DNA from: Bacteroidales bacterium
GTDB taxonomy: Bacteria; Bacteroidota; Bacteroidia; Bacteroidales; VadinHA17
Length of the DNA stretch: 64,000 nt
Assembly (NCBI GenBank): GCA_009877105.1
Contig: WXFD01000010.1
Location: forward strand, 62,001-126,000
Direction of reading: 5' to 3'
This document shows positions 17,463 to 26,448 of the stretch, piece by piece (the stretch's first letter is position 1; every line of letters begins with the position of its first letter). The notes below the pieces were generated by a model, which was given only the letters and a program-made list of their open reading frames with translations, ran no database searches and was not told the origin of the DNA. The position numbers were made by a program, and so were the translations under genes.

Positions 17463-18158
17463 CTATTTTAAATGCAGCCCGCATTCTTTTTCATTGCTGT
17501 TCTCCCACCACCATCTTCCGGAACGGAAATCACCATTTTCCTGGACGGCCCTGGTGCACGGCTCACAGCCTATACTTACAAAGCCCTTGTCGTGCAGGCT
17601 GTTATACGGCACATTGTTTAATTTAACGTATTCCCTTACCTGATTGTATGTCCAGTTGAACAACGGGTAAAATTTGTAAAGGTCCCTGTTTACGTCATGT
17701 TCAACCTGGTGCATCTTACTGCGGCTATCGGACTGGTCGGCCCTGATTCCGGAAATCCAGCATGATTTGCCGGCCAGCGCCCTGTTAAGGGGAATAACCT
17801 TCCTGATGTGACAGCACTCGAGTCTGTTCTCCTTTGAATAATAGAAACTGTACGGGCCCTTTTCTGTAACCATTTTTTCAACATCTTCCCTGTCGGGGAA
17901 AAAGACTTTGATGGGCTTATTGTACTTTTTGCGGGTCTCGTTAAACACCTTGTAAGTTTCGGGGAAAAGCCTGCCGGTATCGAGCGTCACCACTTCAATG
18001 TCAATTGAATTTGAGAAAATGATATGGCTGATTGCCTGGTCCTCCAGTCCGAAGCTGGTTGTAAATATCACTTTCCCCGGAAACAATGATGCAGCTTTTT
18101 CCAGCCGGGCCTCAACAGATCCTTCTGATAAAAGTTCAGTCAGCTCTTTCAAATTCAT
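17463..18158 (-). CDS. cysH: Assimilatory adenylylsulfate (APS) reductase
   Basis: The 231-residue protein reduces activated sulfate to sulfite with a thioredoxin-type donor. It has the PP-loop-like TTSFGLEDQA, WISGIRADQS and a C-terminal ECGLH with the catalytic cysteine. The paired cysteines in LECCHIRKVIPL and the C-x2-C in IGCEPCTRA are the [4Fe-4S] ligands that mark APS rather than PAPS reductases. That fits the absence of an APS kinase in this operon. It overlaps the end of the DUF2061 gene by 23 bases. Confidence 0.92.
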   Translation of the reverse strand: MNLKELTELLSEGSVEARLEKAASLFPGKVIFTTSFGLEDQAISHIIFSNSIDIEVVTLDTGRLFPETYKVFNETRKKYNKPIKVFFPDREDVEKMVTEKGPYSFYYSKENRLECCHIRKVIPLNRALAGKSCWISGIRADQSDSRSKMHQVEHDVNRDLYKFYPLFNWTYNQVREYVKLNNVPYNSLHDKGFVSIGCEPCTRAVQENGDFRSGRWWWENSNEKECGLHLK

Positions 18159-18456
18159 ATCCTCTCCTCTTTTTAAGGTTGATCTTCAGCCTTATTTTAT
18201 GAATATGAGCCCAGATACGTTCATGGAAGTAATAAAGGATGGTTTTGGTGAGCACCTCGATACTGCCGATGGAGACAGCAAGTGTTACCTTCCCGGTTAT
18301 TATGTAACTTATTATTATTGTGTCAAGGGTCCCTACAATACGCCATGAGACCGACTTCATAAAACTCTTGATGGGCTTGTCGGCCCTTTCGCTAACCCTG
18401 ATGATCCCTTTTTGGTCGTCAGTTACTGCCGAATGATTGATAAGAACATCCAACAT
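18136..18456 (-). CDS. DUF2061 family membrane protein, first gene of the cys operon
   Basis: The 106-residue protein carries the DUF2061 pattern KSFMKSVSWRIVGTLDT followed by two predicted hydrophobic helices (IIISYIITGKVTLAVSIGSI and the region to ILYYFHERIWAHI). The biochemical role of DUF2061 is not known. Its 3' end overlaps cysH and it is the first gene of the operon, so it may act in sulfate or sulfite handling at the membrane; this is inference from location only. No dedicated sulfate transporter is otherwise visible in the window. Confidence 0.8.
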   Translation of the reverse strand: MLDVLINHSAVTDDQKGIIRVSERADKPIKSFMKSVSWRIVGTLDTIIISYIITGKVTLAVSIGSIEVLTKTILYYFHERIWAHIHKIRLKINLKKRRGYEFERAD

Positions 18457-18650
18457 AGCCCTTCATTTTTGATCTGCATCAAAAATAAGGCAGCCGGCGG
18501 AATGAAACACTCGTACTAATACGGGAAAATAATGGGTATAAAAACATATAGCGCAATGCGCAATCAGACCTATTATCCCTAGAATGTTCAATGACTGTTC
18601 AGCTGATTCCCTCAGGTTCGGGATCATGCAGGAAAACTCAACCGGAAAAT

Positions 18651-18682
18651 AAAAAAAGCAAAAGACAATGCCTTTTGCTTCA
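18651..18682 (-). terminator. Intrinsic terminator after the small HTH gene
   Basis: On the minus strand an AGCAAAAG arm, a short loop and its complement CTTTTGCT are followed by a run of seven T (plus strand A-run at 651-657 of this kilobase). It lies 24 bases beyond the stop of the small HTH gene. The remaining 18457-18650 stretch should contain the cys operon promoter; I could not define it. Confidence 0.8.
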
Positions 18683-18705
18683 GAACAGGCATCCTGTCAT
18701 GATAA

Positions 18706-18951
18706 TCACTTTCCTATCATTGTTTTTGCCAGATCGAGAATGGTGGTGTCGTCAAAACTCACTATGCCTCCTCCCGGTCCCTGTTCAAAATGCACACCAA
18801 CAGTGTCTCCTTTTTCAAAATTTGTCCCTCCGAAGTAGTTCCGTACAGTTTCTTCGTTCAGTTGAAGTTTTTCTGCAATTTTCTTCATACTACCGGAGGG
18901 TAACTGATCTTTTAGCTTCCGGAGTTCATTGAATGTCATTGTTTTTGCCAT
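18706..18951 (-). CDS. Small HTH DNA-binding protein
   Basis: This 81-residue protein has a helix-turn-helix-like segment (MKKIAEKLQLNEETVRNYFGG, residues about 21-41) and a glycine-rich C-terminal part (GPGGGIVSFDDTTILDLAKTM). Similar short proteins are common in Bacteroidota and are annotated as DNA-binding proteins of unknown role. It is a single-gene unit with its own terminator and no operon partner. Confidence 0.7.
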   Translation of the reverse strand: MAKTMTFNELRKLKDQLPSGSMKKIAEKLQLNEETVRNYFGGTNFEKGDTVGVHFEQGPGGGIVSFDDTTILDLAKTMIGK

Positions 18952-19070
18952 TTCCTGATATTTATGTTTTTAAATTTGATTGTATTCAGTCTGTAAATCA
19001 AAGTTACTCATTATATCATTAACATAAAAAAATAAAGTCTCCAATCATACAACTGGTTTCCGGTGAATTA

Positions 19071-19832
19071 TCACAAATCTTTCAGCAATTTGAGGAACAG
19101 GTTGATAGCTTCTCTTTTGTCATCGTTCAGATCGAAGCTCATGTTCCGGGTCAGGTAGACATAAAGATCGTTGCCGCGTATTGATCCATTAGTGCCATAT
19201 TTTTCCACCACGGCAGGAATGTTATCCACCCCTGCCTTCAGGGCGGTGTTGAAATCCTTCAGAAAACTGTCGTCCAGTTTCCTGTTCGATGTCCAGCAGG
19301 CAAATGCAAAAGGCAGGCCGGTATAATTGAACCATTCTCCGGCCAGGTCAGTACCGAACCTGAAAAGCTTCTCATATTCGAAGCACAGATCGCCGATAAG
19401 GACAACAGCCTCACCGTAAGGAATGCTGAGAAAATCAAACCCTTCACTGGTATCGCGCCAGGTAAATTCCTTTTTCCAGACATTTTTTGCAAGGATCCTG
19501 GCCAGGCTTACTGATGACCTGGACCGGTAATCGAGATTGATAATGCTGATGTCTTCAAACGGAGTGTTGCTCAGGAGCATTACTGTTCTCACCTTGCCGT
19601 ACGCTCCGAGACAATAGTCGGTTATCAGGTGATATTCATCGAGCATGGGAAGTGCAGCGACCGGGATAAGTCCGATATCTGCACTTCCGTTTGCCAGCTT
19701 TGCCGCACATTCGGCAGGGTGATCAGTTGTAAGAATGACTTTTTTATCGAATCCGCTCTGGGTGAGGCCATATATGAAGGGATAGGTATTTGCAAAACTG
19801 ACGGCTGAAATTCTTATTTTTTCGCGGTTCAT
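19071..19832 (-). CDS. mqnA: Chorismate dehydratase MqnA (futalosine menaquinone pathway)
   Basis: MqnA converts chorismate to 3-enolpyruvoyl-benzoate in the futalosine route to menaquinone. The 253-residue protein has the periplasmic-binding-protein-like fold without a signal peptide: RISAVSFANTYPFIYGL at the N-terminus, ADIGLIPVAALPML, a YRSRSSVSLARIL segment and the GLPFAFACW segment characteristic of MqnA/MqnD. Other mqn genes are absent from the window. Related MqnD-type proteins share the fold, but the N-terminal pattern favours MqnA. Confidence 0.8.
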   Translation of the reverse strand: MNREKIRISAVSFANTYPFIYGLTQSGFDKKVILTTDHPAECAAKLANGSADIGLIPVAALPMLDEYHLITDYCLGAYGKVRTVMLLSNTPFEDISIINLDYRSRSSVSLARILAKNVWKKEFTWRDTSEGFDFLSIPYGEAVVLIGDLCFEYEKLFRFGTDLAGEWFNYTGLPFAFACWTSNRKLDDSFLKDFNTALKAGVDNIPAVVEKYGTNGSIRGNDLYVYLTRNMSFDLNDDKREAINLFLKLLKDL

Positions 19833-19896
19833 ACCTTTGTTGGTTTACGGACTATTCTGAATGCAAGATTCCGTTTTTTTACAACGGCTAAAATAC

Positions 19897-19904
19897 TACT
19901 TTTG
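19897..19904 (+). promoter_or_regulatory. Putative -7 promoter element of purB
   Basis: TACTTTTG matches the Bacteroidota -7 consensus TAnnTTTG and lies about 50 bases upstream of the purB ATG. No convincing TTTG -33 box was found at the expected distance, only a T-run at 19874-19880. Confidence 0.4.
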
Positions 19905-19952
19905 TGTATAGGATTATTATCTGCCCGGAATCAAATCTTAACAGGATTTACC

Positions 19953-21296
19953 ATGGAACTTAACAGCCTCACGGCAATCTCCCCTCTTGACGGACGATAC
20001 CGGCCGAAAGTTGAAGAACTGGATGCATATTTTTCAGAGTATGCCTTTATCTATTACAGGCTGCTGGTTGAGGTGGAGTATTTCATTGCGTTGTGTGAGA
20101 TTCCACTTCCCCAGCTCGCTGATTTCAGAAAGGAGAACTTCACCAGCCTGAGATCTTTCTATGAAGAGTTTTCACCTGATGATGCCCTGAAAATAAAGGA
20201 GATTGAAAAAACAACGAACCACGATGTAAAGGCTGTGGAATACTTCCTCAAGGATAAGTTCATTCAGTCGGGTCTGGGCAGATGGTCGGAATTCATCCAT
20301 TTCGGACTTACCTCACAGGATATAAACAACACCGCACTGCCGCTTTCGCTGAAAGATGCGCTAACTGATGCGTATTTTCCGCTTCTTTTCGAACTCAGGG
20401 AAACCCTTTCGGGACTGGCAGACGAATGGAATGATGTACCCATGCTGGCCAGAACGCACGGGCAGCCGGCTTCACCAACCCGGCTTGGAAAGGAACTGGC
20501 TGTATTTATCTCAAGGCTCGACGAGCAGTCAAAATATTTCAGCCAGATACCTTACTCCGCCAAGTTCGGTGGGGCAACAGGCAACCTGAACGCACACAAG
20601 GCCGCCTATCCAGAAATCGACTGGGTTTCCTTTGCCGATAGCTTTGTGAATGAAACCCTCGGCCTCCATCGCTCAAGTCCCACCACGCAAATTGAACATT
20701 ACGACAACCTGGCAGCACTTTTTGACAACCTCAGGAGAATCAACGTCATACTTATTGATCTTGCAAGGGATTTCTGGACATACATTTCGATGGATTATTT
20801 CAGGCAGAAAACGAGAAAGGGCGAGATAGGGTCCTCTGCAATGCCGCACAAGATCAATCCTGTAGATTTTGAAAATTGCGAGGGCAATCTCGGATATGCC
20901 AACGCCATTTTCAGCCATATGTCCGAAAAGCTGCCGGTGTCGCGCCTTCAGCGCGATCTTACCGACTCCACTGTGCTGCGGAATACAGGCGTACCGATTG
21001 GACATACGATTATTGCATTCAGTTCATTGATGAAGGGACTCAACAGGATAATAATAAATCGCGAAAAGATCCATTCCGACCTGGAAAACAACTGGGCAGT
21101 GGTGGCGGAAGCAGTTCAGACAATTCTGAGAAGGGAGGGTTTTAACAAACCATATGAGGCTCTTCTTGAGCTTACCATGACAAATCAGAAAATTACACGC
21201 GGGGTGCTTGAATCTTTTATAGACAGTCTCGAGATCTCCGATGATTTAAAATCCGAGCTGAAAGCGATCACTCCTTTTAATTACACTGGATTTTAA
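19953..21296 (+). CDS. purB: Adenylosuccinate lyase
   Basis: PurB eliminates fumarate from SAICAR and from adenylosuccinate in purine synthesis. The 447-residue protein begins MELNSLTAISPLDGRY and has the superfamily signature GSSAMPHKINPVDFEN; KTTNHDVKAVEYFLK and TSQDINNTA carry further active-site residues. The frame is open 17 codons further upstream, but the ATG at 19953 gives the conserved N-terminus and follows an AGGA. The length matches the E. coli-type enzyme. Confidence 0.95.
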   Translation: MELNSLTAISPLDGRYRPKVEELDAYFSEYAFIYYRLLVEVEYFIALCEIPLPQLADFRKENFTSLRSFYEEFSPDDALKIKEIEKTTNHDVKAVEYFLKDKFIQSGLGRWSEFIHFGLTSQDINNTALPLSLKDALTDAYFPLLFELRETLSGLADEWNDVPMLARTHGQPASPTRLGKELAVFISRLDEQSKYFSQIPYSAKFGGATGNLNAHKAAYPEIDWVSFADSFVNETLGLHRSSPTTQIEHYDNLAALFDNLRRINVILIDLARDFWTYISMDYFRQKTRKGEIGSSAMPHKINPVDFENCEGNLGYANAIFSHMSEKLPVSRLQRDLTDSTVLRNTGVPIGHTIIAFSSLMKGLNRIIINREKIHSDLENNWAVVAEAVQTILRREGFNKPYEALLELTMTNQKITRGVLESFIDSLEISDDLKSELKAITPFNYTGF

Positions 21297-21312
21297 ATTT
21301 GAAGTGTACCGG

Positions 21313-23133
21313 ATGAATAAGCTCAGACTCCTGCTGAAATATCTTGAACCTTACAAATGGTCGGCTTTCAGGAATATTCTATATAATATCCTGAGCGCCC
21401 TGTTTGCACTTTTCTCATATACGATGGTAATTCCATTCCTGAAAATAATGTTCAACAGGATGGAACCAGCCCCGTACCCGGGTGAATTTCAGCTTAATGC
21501 CGAATACCTGTCTGCTGCAGCCAGGTATTATATGACTTCACTGATCGACAAACACGGCGAGACTACGGCACTTCTCCTTGTCTGCCTTGTGGTTGTGGTG
21601 GCCAGCCTGTTCAAGAACGGATTTATTTTTCTTGCGAACAACAGCATGGCTTACATCAGGTCATGCACCGTGCGCGACCTGCGGAAAAAGATGTATGATA
21701 AGGTGCTGAGACTTCCCCTTTCATATTTTACCGAGGCCAGGAAAGGGGACATAATGACCAGGATATCGAACGACGTCCAGGAAATCGAAATCTCTGTAGT
21801 GTCATCCCTAACGATGCTATTCAGGGACCCCCTGTACATAATGATCTTTGTAACTTACCTGTTTGTAACCAGCACAAGGCTGACGATTTTTGCCCTGCTG
21901 CTTCTGCCTGTGAGCGGATGGCTCATCGGACGGGCGAGCCGCACACTCCGGTCCTCATCATTTGTGGGACAGCAGTTCCTGGGGAAACTCCTTTCGGCGG
22001 TGGAGGAAACATTAACAGGATTAAGGATAATAAAGGGATTCAATGCGGAGGAGAAAATGCAGAAGCAGTTTTCACAGACAAACATTCATTACTCCAAGGT
22101 ATTCAAGAGGATAACCCGCAAGGCCTATCTTGCCAGCCCGATAAGTGAATTCCTTGCAACCATAGTGCTGATGATAATCATGTATTTCGGAAGCACGCTG
22201 GCAATGAAGGGAGTCGGCAACCTCGACCAGGAAAGGCTCATTGCTTTTCTTGTCGTATTTTCCCAGATCATCCAGCCGGCGAAAAATATCACCACCGCAT
22301 GGTTCAGTATACAGAAAGGCATGGCTTCGGTTGACAGGATTGATCAGGTACTGGAGGCACCTGAAAAGATCGCCGAAAAGGCCGATGCCCTTCCCATACG
22401 CGATTTCAAGGAATCGATCGAATTCAGGGGAGTATGGTTTGCATACAACAACGAACCGGTACTTAAAGACATCAATCTTAAAATACTCAAAGGGCAGACG
22501 GTTGCTATCGTGGGAAAATCGGGCGCCGGCAAATCAACCCTCGCCGATCTTCTTCCAAGGTTCATGGATGTAGACAAGGGTGCGATACTTATCGATGGCA
22601 TAGATATACGCGATCTGAAGATCAGGGATTTACGAAACCTGATGGGAATAGTGAGCCAGCAGCCGATACTTTTCAATACTTCCTTCCGGGAGAATATTGC
22701 TTTCGGAGTTGACACCCATTCACAGGAACAGGTTGAATATTCAGCGCATATTGCGAATGCTCATGAATTTATTACGGATACAGAGGACGGGTATGAGAGC
22801 ACGGTGGGGGAATCGGGAAACAAATTAAGCGGGGGTCAGCGTCAGCGGATCAGTATTGCCAGGGCGATCATGGCCAATCCTCCCATTCTTATTCTCGATG
22901 AAGCCACCTCAGCGCTTGATACTGAATCGGAAAGGCTCGTGCAGGAAGCTATTGTGAACCTGATGAAAAACAGGACATCCGTCGTCATTGCCCACAGGCT
23001 TACCACTATCAGGCATGCTGATCTCATTGTTGTAATAGCTGACGGAAAGATAGTGGAGACCGGCACTCACGATGAACTTATTGGCAGGAAGGACGGATAC
23101 TACAACAAACTTCATTGCTTCCAGACCCCCTGA
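21313..23133 (+). CDS. ABC-type exporter (MsbA-like permease/ATPase fusion)
   Basis: The 606-residue half-transporter has an N-terminal six-helix transmembrane domain (about residues 15-325) and a C-terminal nucleotide-binding domain with Walker A GKSGAGKST, Q-loop SQQPILFNT, signature LSGGQRQR, Walker B ILILDEATSALD and H-loop AHRL. This is the MsbA/multidrug exporter arrangement; in Gram-negative bacteria a lipid A flippase role is common, but the substrate cannot be read here. A GTG three codons upstream is possible, but the ATG at 21313 is preferred. It starts 16 bases after purB and may be co-transcribed. Confidence 0.9.
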   Translation: MNKLRLLLKYLEPYKWSAFRNILYNILSALFALFSYTMVIPFLKIMFNRMEPAPYPGEFQLNAEYLSAAARYYMTSLIDKHGETTALLLVCLVVVVASLFKNGFIFLANNSMAYIRSCTVRDLRKKMYDKVLRLPLSYFTEARKGDIMTRISNDVQEIEISVVSSLTMLFRDPLYIMIFVTYLFVTSTRLTIFALLLLPVSGWLIGRASRTLRSSSFVGQQFLGKLLSAVEETLTGLRIIKGFNAEEKMQKQFSQTNIHYSKVFKRITRKAYLASPISEFLATIVLMIIMYFGSTLAMKGVGNLDQERLIAFLVVFSQIIQPAKNITTAWFSIQKGMASVDRIDQVLEAPEKIAEKADALPIRDFKESIEFRGVWFAYNNEPVLKDINLKILKGQTVAIVGKSGAGKSTLADLLPRFMDVDKGAILIDGIDIRDLKIRDLRNLMGIVSQQPILFNTSFRENIAFGVDTHSQEQVEYSAHIANAHEFITDTEDGYESTVGESGNKLSGGQRQRISIARAIMANPPILILDEATSALDTESERLVQEAIVNLMKNRTSVVIAHRLTTIRHADLIVVIADGKIVETGTHDELIGRKDGYYNKLHCFQTP

Positions 23134-23277
23134 CAGCAAAGGACGGTATAATCCATACCCTTATGAATAAACTGCTGACGGAGATTCTGGATAATGACCT
23201 GTTAATTGTATATTTGAAACCGGGAATTATCTTTTATCAGGAACTTTGCATTTAAACAAACTATAATATTTTGCCAT

Positions 23278-25098
23278 ATGTCTAAACGATTCTGGTTAAG
23301 CTTGATAATGATATTACTTTTATGTCCTGCCATGATTGCACAAAAGGCCAGGGCCAGGCATACGTTTTCCATGGAATCCTCGGGATTCATGCTCGACGGA
23401 ATCCCATTTCAGATTATAAGCGGGGAAATGCATCCTGCCCGCATTCCCGCCGAATACTGGCGCCACCGGATCCAGATGGCCAAAGCCATGGGATGTAACA
23501 CAATCGGTATTTATATCTTCTGGAATTTTCATGAACCGAGGGAGGGAGAATATGATTTCACGACCAGCAACCATAACCTGGCGCAGTTCATAAAGACCGT
23601 CCAGGATGAGGGCATGTGGCTTCTTGTGCGCCCCGGCCCCTATGTCTGCGCCGAATGGGACCTTGGCGGTATTCCGCCTTACCTGCTGCGGATACCCGAC
23701 ATTAAGCTGCGGTGCATGGATCCGAGGTATATGGCTGCCGCTGAAAAATATATCACCCGTCTGGCTGCCGAACTTAAGCCATGGCTGATAACGAACGGAG
23801 GACCCATACTCATGCTCCAGATTGAGAATGAATACGGCAGCTATGGCAATGACAGGAATTACCTTTTGCGGTTAAAGGAGATATGGCAGCAGAATGGGAT
23901 CGATGTACCGTTTTTCACCGGCGACGGAGCTACCCCTCATATGCTGGAAGCCGGTTCATTGCCCGGCTGTGCGGTTGGCCTGGATCCGGGAAGCAGCCCG
24001 GCTCATTTTGAACTTGCAGAAAAAATGAACCCGGGAGTCCCCGTCTTCAGCAGCGAAACATATCCGGGGTGGCTGACACACTGGGGAGAAAACTGGGCCA
24101 GACCCGACACTTCCGCGTTCCTGAAGGAAATCAGATTCCTGATGGATAATAAAAAATCATTCAACCTGTATGTTGTCCACGGAGGTACCAATTTCGGCTT
24201 TACAGCCGGGGCCAATTCCGGGGGAAAAGGCTATGAGCCTGATGTTACAAGCTACGACTATGACGCTCCCATTGATGAACAGGGACGACCAACGGCCAAA
24301 TACATGGCATTGCGGAAACTTATCGGATCATACCTGCCTAAGGGTAAAAAGCTTCCGGATATTCCTGCTGCGGTTGAGGCAGTTGAAATACTTCCAATAC
24401 CTCTCAACGTGTTCACATCTGTCTGGGATAATCTTTCCCAGCCCGTTAACTCCGTTCAGCCGGGTCCTTTTGAATCATACAACCAGGACTACGGATTCAT
24501 TCTTTACAAAACCGAACTGATTGGTCATAAAAAGGGCCGGCTTACCGTTACCGACCTGCATGATTATGCCACAGTATTTGTCGACGGGGAGTACATCGGT
24601 TCGCTCGACAGACGGTTAGGGATCAATTCCCTGGAAATACCGGAAAGCAAAAGCGCAAATCCTGTGCTGGAAATCCTTGTTGAAGGGATGGGCAGGATAA
24701 ATTTTGCAGAACACCTCATTGACAGAAAGGGAATTACGGAAAGGGTGACATTAAACGGGATGACGCTGATGAACTGGAAGATTTACAACCTTCCCATGAG
24801 TGATGATTATATCTACAATCTCCGTTCGTCGGCAAGAAATCCGGGAAAACGGGGCGTGTTTTTCAAGGCAAACTTCTTTATCGACAAGGCCGGCGATACT
24901 TTCTTCGACGTTTCCGGTCTTAAGAAAGGCATTGTGTGGGTGAATGGACACAATCTCGGACGTTACTGGGAAATAGGGCCGCAGAAAAGACTCTACTGTC
25001 CGGGGATTTGGCTCCGGAAGGGTGCAAATGAAATGGTGGTTTTCGATCTGCTGCAGCTCACGGCACCGGTGGTAACAGGAAAGAAAACGATGGAATAA
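23278..25098 (+). CDS. Secreted beta-galactosidase, GH35
   Basis: The 606-residue protein has an N-terminal signal peptide (basic start, hydrophobic to about residue 21, AQ cleavage region), a GH35 TIM barrel and C-terminal beta-sandwich domains ending in the galactose-binding-like IVWVNGHNLGRYWEIGPQ. The acid/base is E185 in QIENEYGSYG and the nucleophile E260 in VFSSETYPGW. It should release terminal beta-galactose from glycans such as pectic galactan or arabinogalactan in the periplasm. It stands just outside the hexuronate cluster, which suits a pectin-degrading locus. Confidence 0.92.
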   Translation: MSKRFWLSLIMILLLCPAMIAQKARARHTFSMESSGFMLDGIPFQIISGEMHPARIPAEYWRHRIQMAKAMGCNTIGIYIFWNFHEPREGEYDFTTSNHNLAQFIKTVQDEGMWLLVRPGPYVCAEWDLGGIPPYLLRIPDIKLRCMDPRYMAAAEKYITRLAAELKPWLITNGGPILMLQIENEYGSYGNDRNYLLRLKEIWQQNGIDVPFFTGDGATPHMLEAGSLPGCAVGLDPGSSPAHFELAEKMNPGVPVFSSETYPGWLTHWGENWARPDTSAFLKEIRFLMDNKKSFNLYVVHGGTNFGFTAGANSGGKGYEPDVTSYDYDAPIDEQGRPTAKYMALRKLIGSYLPKGKKLPDIPAAVEAVEILPIPLNVFTSVWDNLSQPVNSVQPGPFESYNQDYGFILYKTELIGHKKGRLTVTDLHDYATVFVDGEYIGSLDRRLGINSLEIPESKSANPVLEILVEGMGRINFAEHLIDRKGITERVTLNGMTLMNWKIYNLPMSDDYIYNLRSSARNPGKRGVFFKANFFIDKAGDTFFDVSGLKKGIVWVNGHNLGRYWEIGPQKRLYCPGIWLRKGANEMVVFDLLQLTAPVVTGKKTME

Positions 25099-25282
25099 TT
25101 GCCGGCCGGAACCTGATCAGCGAAACCTGCCGGTGAATGTCATTCCGATATTCTGATCAATCTGATCCGGAACTTTCACAAACGGAGCCGGCATAGTCGG
25201 CGCATTGCGAACCGTGATGGCATTACGCGGCTGGTTAACAGCCTCCGGGAGAACTCAGATATTTCCGCAGCATCCCCCGGGA

Positions 25283-25318
25283 TAAAAAACGGGGATCATT
25301 TGCTGAAAATGATCCCCG
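25283..25318 (-). terminator. Intrinsic terminator of the minus-strand operon ending at 25345
   Basis: On the minus strand a GGGGATCATTT arm, a short loop and its complement are followed by GTTTTTTA. It lies just beyond the stop of the TIM-barrel gene and closes the hexuronate operon. The remaining 25099-25282 sequence shows nothing recognisable. Confidence 0.8.
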
Positions 25319-25344
25319 GCAGTTATTGAATAAGCTATTTTGAG

Positions 25345-26292
25345 TCAGACAAGGATCTTTGTGGTGAGGTTCGCAATGCTTGTACGGATATCGTCAAACG
25401 GTTTGCCTTCCCGGCTCCTGTCTTGTTCAACGATCATGTATTTCATTCCTGCAACATCCTTTGCTGCCAGGATCGACCTGAAATCGATCACTCCGGCCCC
25501 GACCGGTGCAAAATCATTCACGCCGTCGGTTGTATAGAAGGGAGCCTCTTTTGTAAACATGTCTTTCATGTGGAACAACTGGAACCTTCCCGGATATTTC
25601 CTGAATATCTCTACCGGATCCTGGCCTGCCTTGGTTGCCCAGAAAATATCTATTTCCATTGTTACCAGATCCTTGTCGAGTTCGGCAAGCATAACGTCAA
25701 AATAGGGTATCTTTCCTTCGACGGTGTCAAATTCAAAATTATGATTGTGATACCCGAACATTATGCCGTGTTCCTTCATTATTCCGCCTACAATGTTCCA
25801 GTCTGCAACCATTTTCCTGTAACTGTCGATGGTTTTTCTCGCTTCCTCCACCACCCAGGGCTGAATGCAGTATTTTACCCCGAGCCTGGCATGATCCTCC
25901 GCCATCTTTTTGGCATTGTCAAGGGTTACACCCTGAGCTTCGACCTGGGTGTGGCTGCTGAGTATTTCCATTCCCAGATCGTTGACAATCTTCAGGAATT
26001 CCGCTGGCTCATAGCCGTAAAACTTGCCATCGGCGTAGTTGGCCAGTTCAACGTATTTGTATCCGGCATCGGAAACCTGTTTCAGCGAACCGCGGACGTC
26101 GGTTGCCATGGCATCCCGGATTGTATAGAGCTGGAGCCCTATACCGAATGATTTCGGATCTGATTTGGCGGCACTGGCCTTGCCTGCGGTACCCGGAGAG
26201 TTCCTGCATGAATACTGGGAAAGGGCTAATGCACCGAGAGCGCCGGCTGCTGATAATCTGAGGAATTCCCTCCTCGAACGTGAGTTTTTCAT
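25345..26292 (-). CDS. Tat-exported sugar phosphate isomerase/epimerase-like TIM-barrel protein
   Basis: The 315-residue protein opens with a Tat-like signal SRSRREFLRLSAAG and a hydrophobic run ending LSQYSC, so it is probably exported and perhaps lipidated. The rest is a xylose-isomerase-like TIM barrel with the expected acidic and histidine metal ligands (VELANYADG, HTQVEAQG, GYHNHNFEF, MEIDIFWATKAG, FHMKDM). Such proteins are metal-dependent isomerases, epimerases or lyases on sugars. It may belong to the hexuronate operon (156 bases after uxaE) or work with exported Gfo/Idh proteins. The substrate is unknown. Confidence 0.85.
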   Translation of the reverse strand: MKNSRSRREFLRLSAAGALGALALSQYSCRNSPGTAGKASAAKSDPKSFGIGLQLYTIRDAMATDVRGSLKQVSDAGYKYVELANYADGKFYGYEPAEFLKIVNDLGMEILSSHTQVEAQGVTLDNAKKMAEDHARLGVKYCIQPWVVEEARKTIDSYRKMVADWNIVGGIMKEHGIMFGYHNHNFEFDTVEGKIPYFDVMLAELDKDLVTMEIDIFWATKAGQDPVEIFRKYPGRFQLFHMKDMFTKEAPFYTTDGVNDFAPVGAGVIDFRSILAAKDVAGMKYMIVEQDRSREGKPFDDIRTSIANLTTKILV

Positions 26293-26448
26293 TGTTTTGC
26301 CAGTTGGTTAATATTTAATTCCTTGGTTTGATCTTCCAAAGTTAAAAAATAATATTTTCTATAAATGTAAAGTCATGCTTCGGATTTTTAAGGAAGAGGC
26401 TGGTCAAAGGAAAACGGAACAGGAAGTAAATGTGATCCGGGTGCCGGT

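Noticed and set aside
25423-26151. 242-residue plus-strand frame opposite the TIM-barrel gene
   Set aside because: It is antisense to a clear Tat-signal TIM-barrel protein and has no family features.
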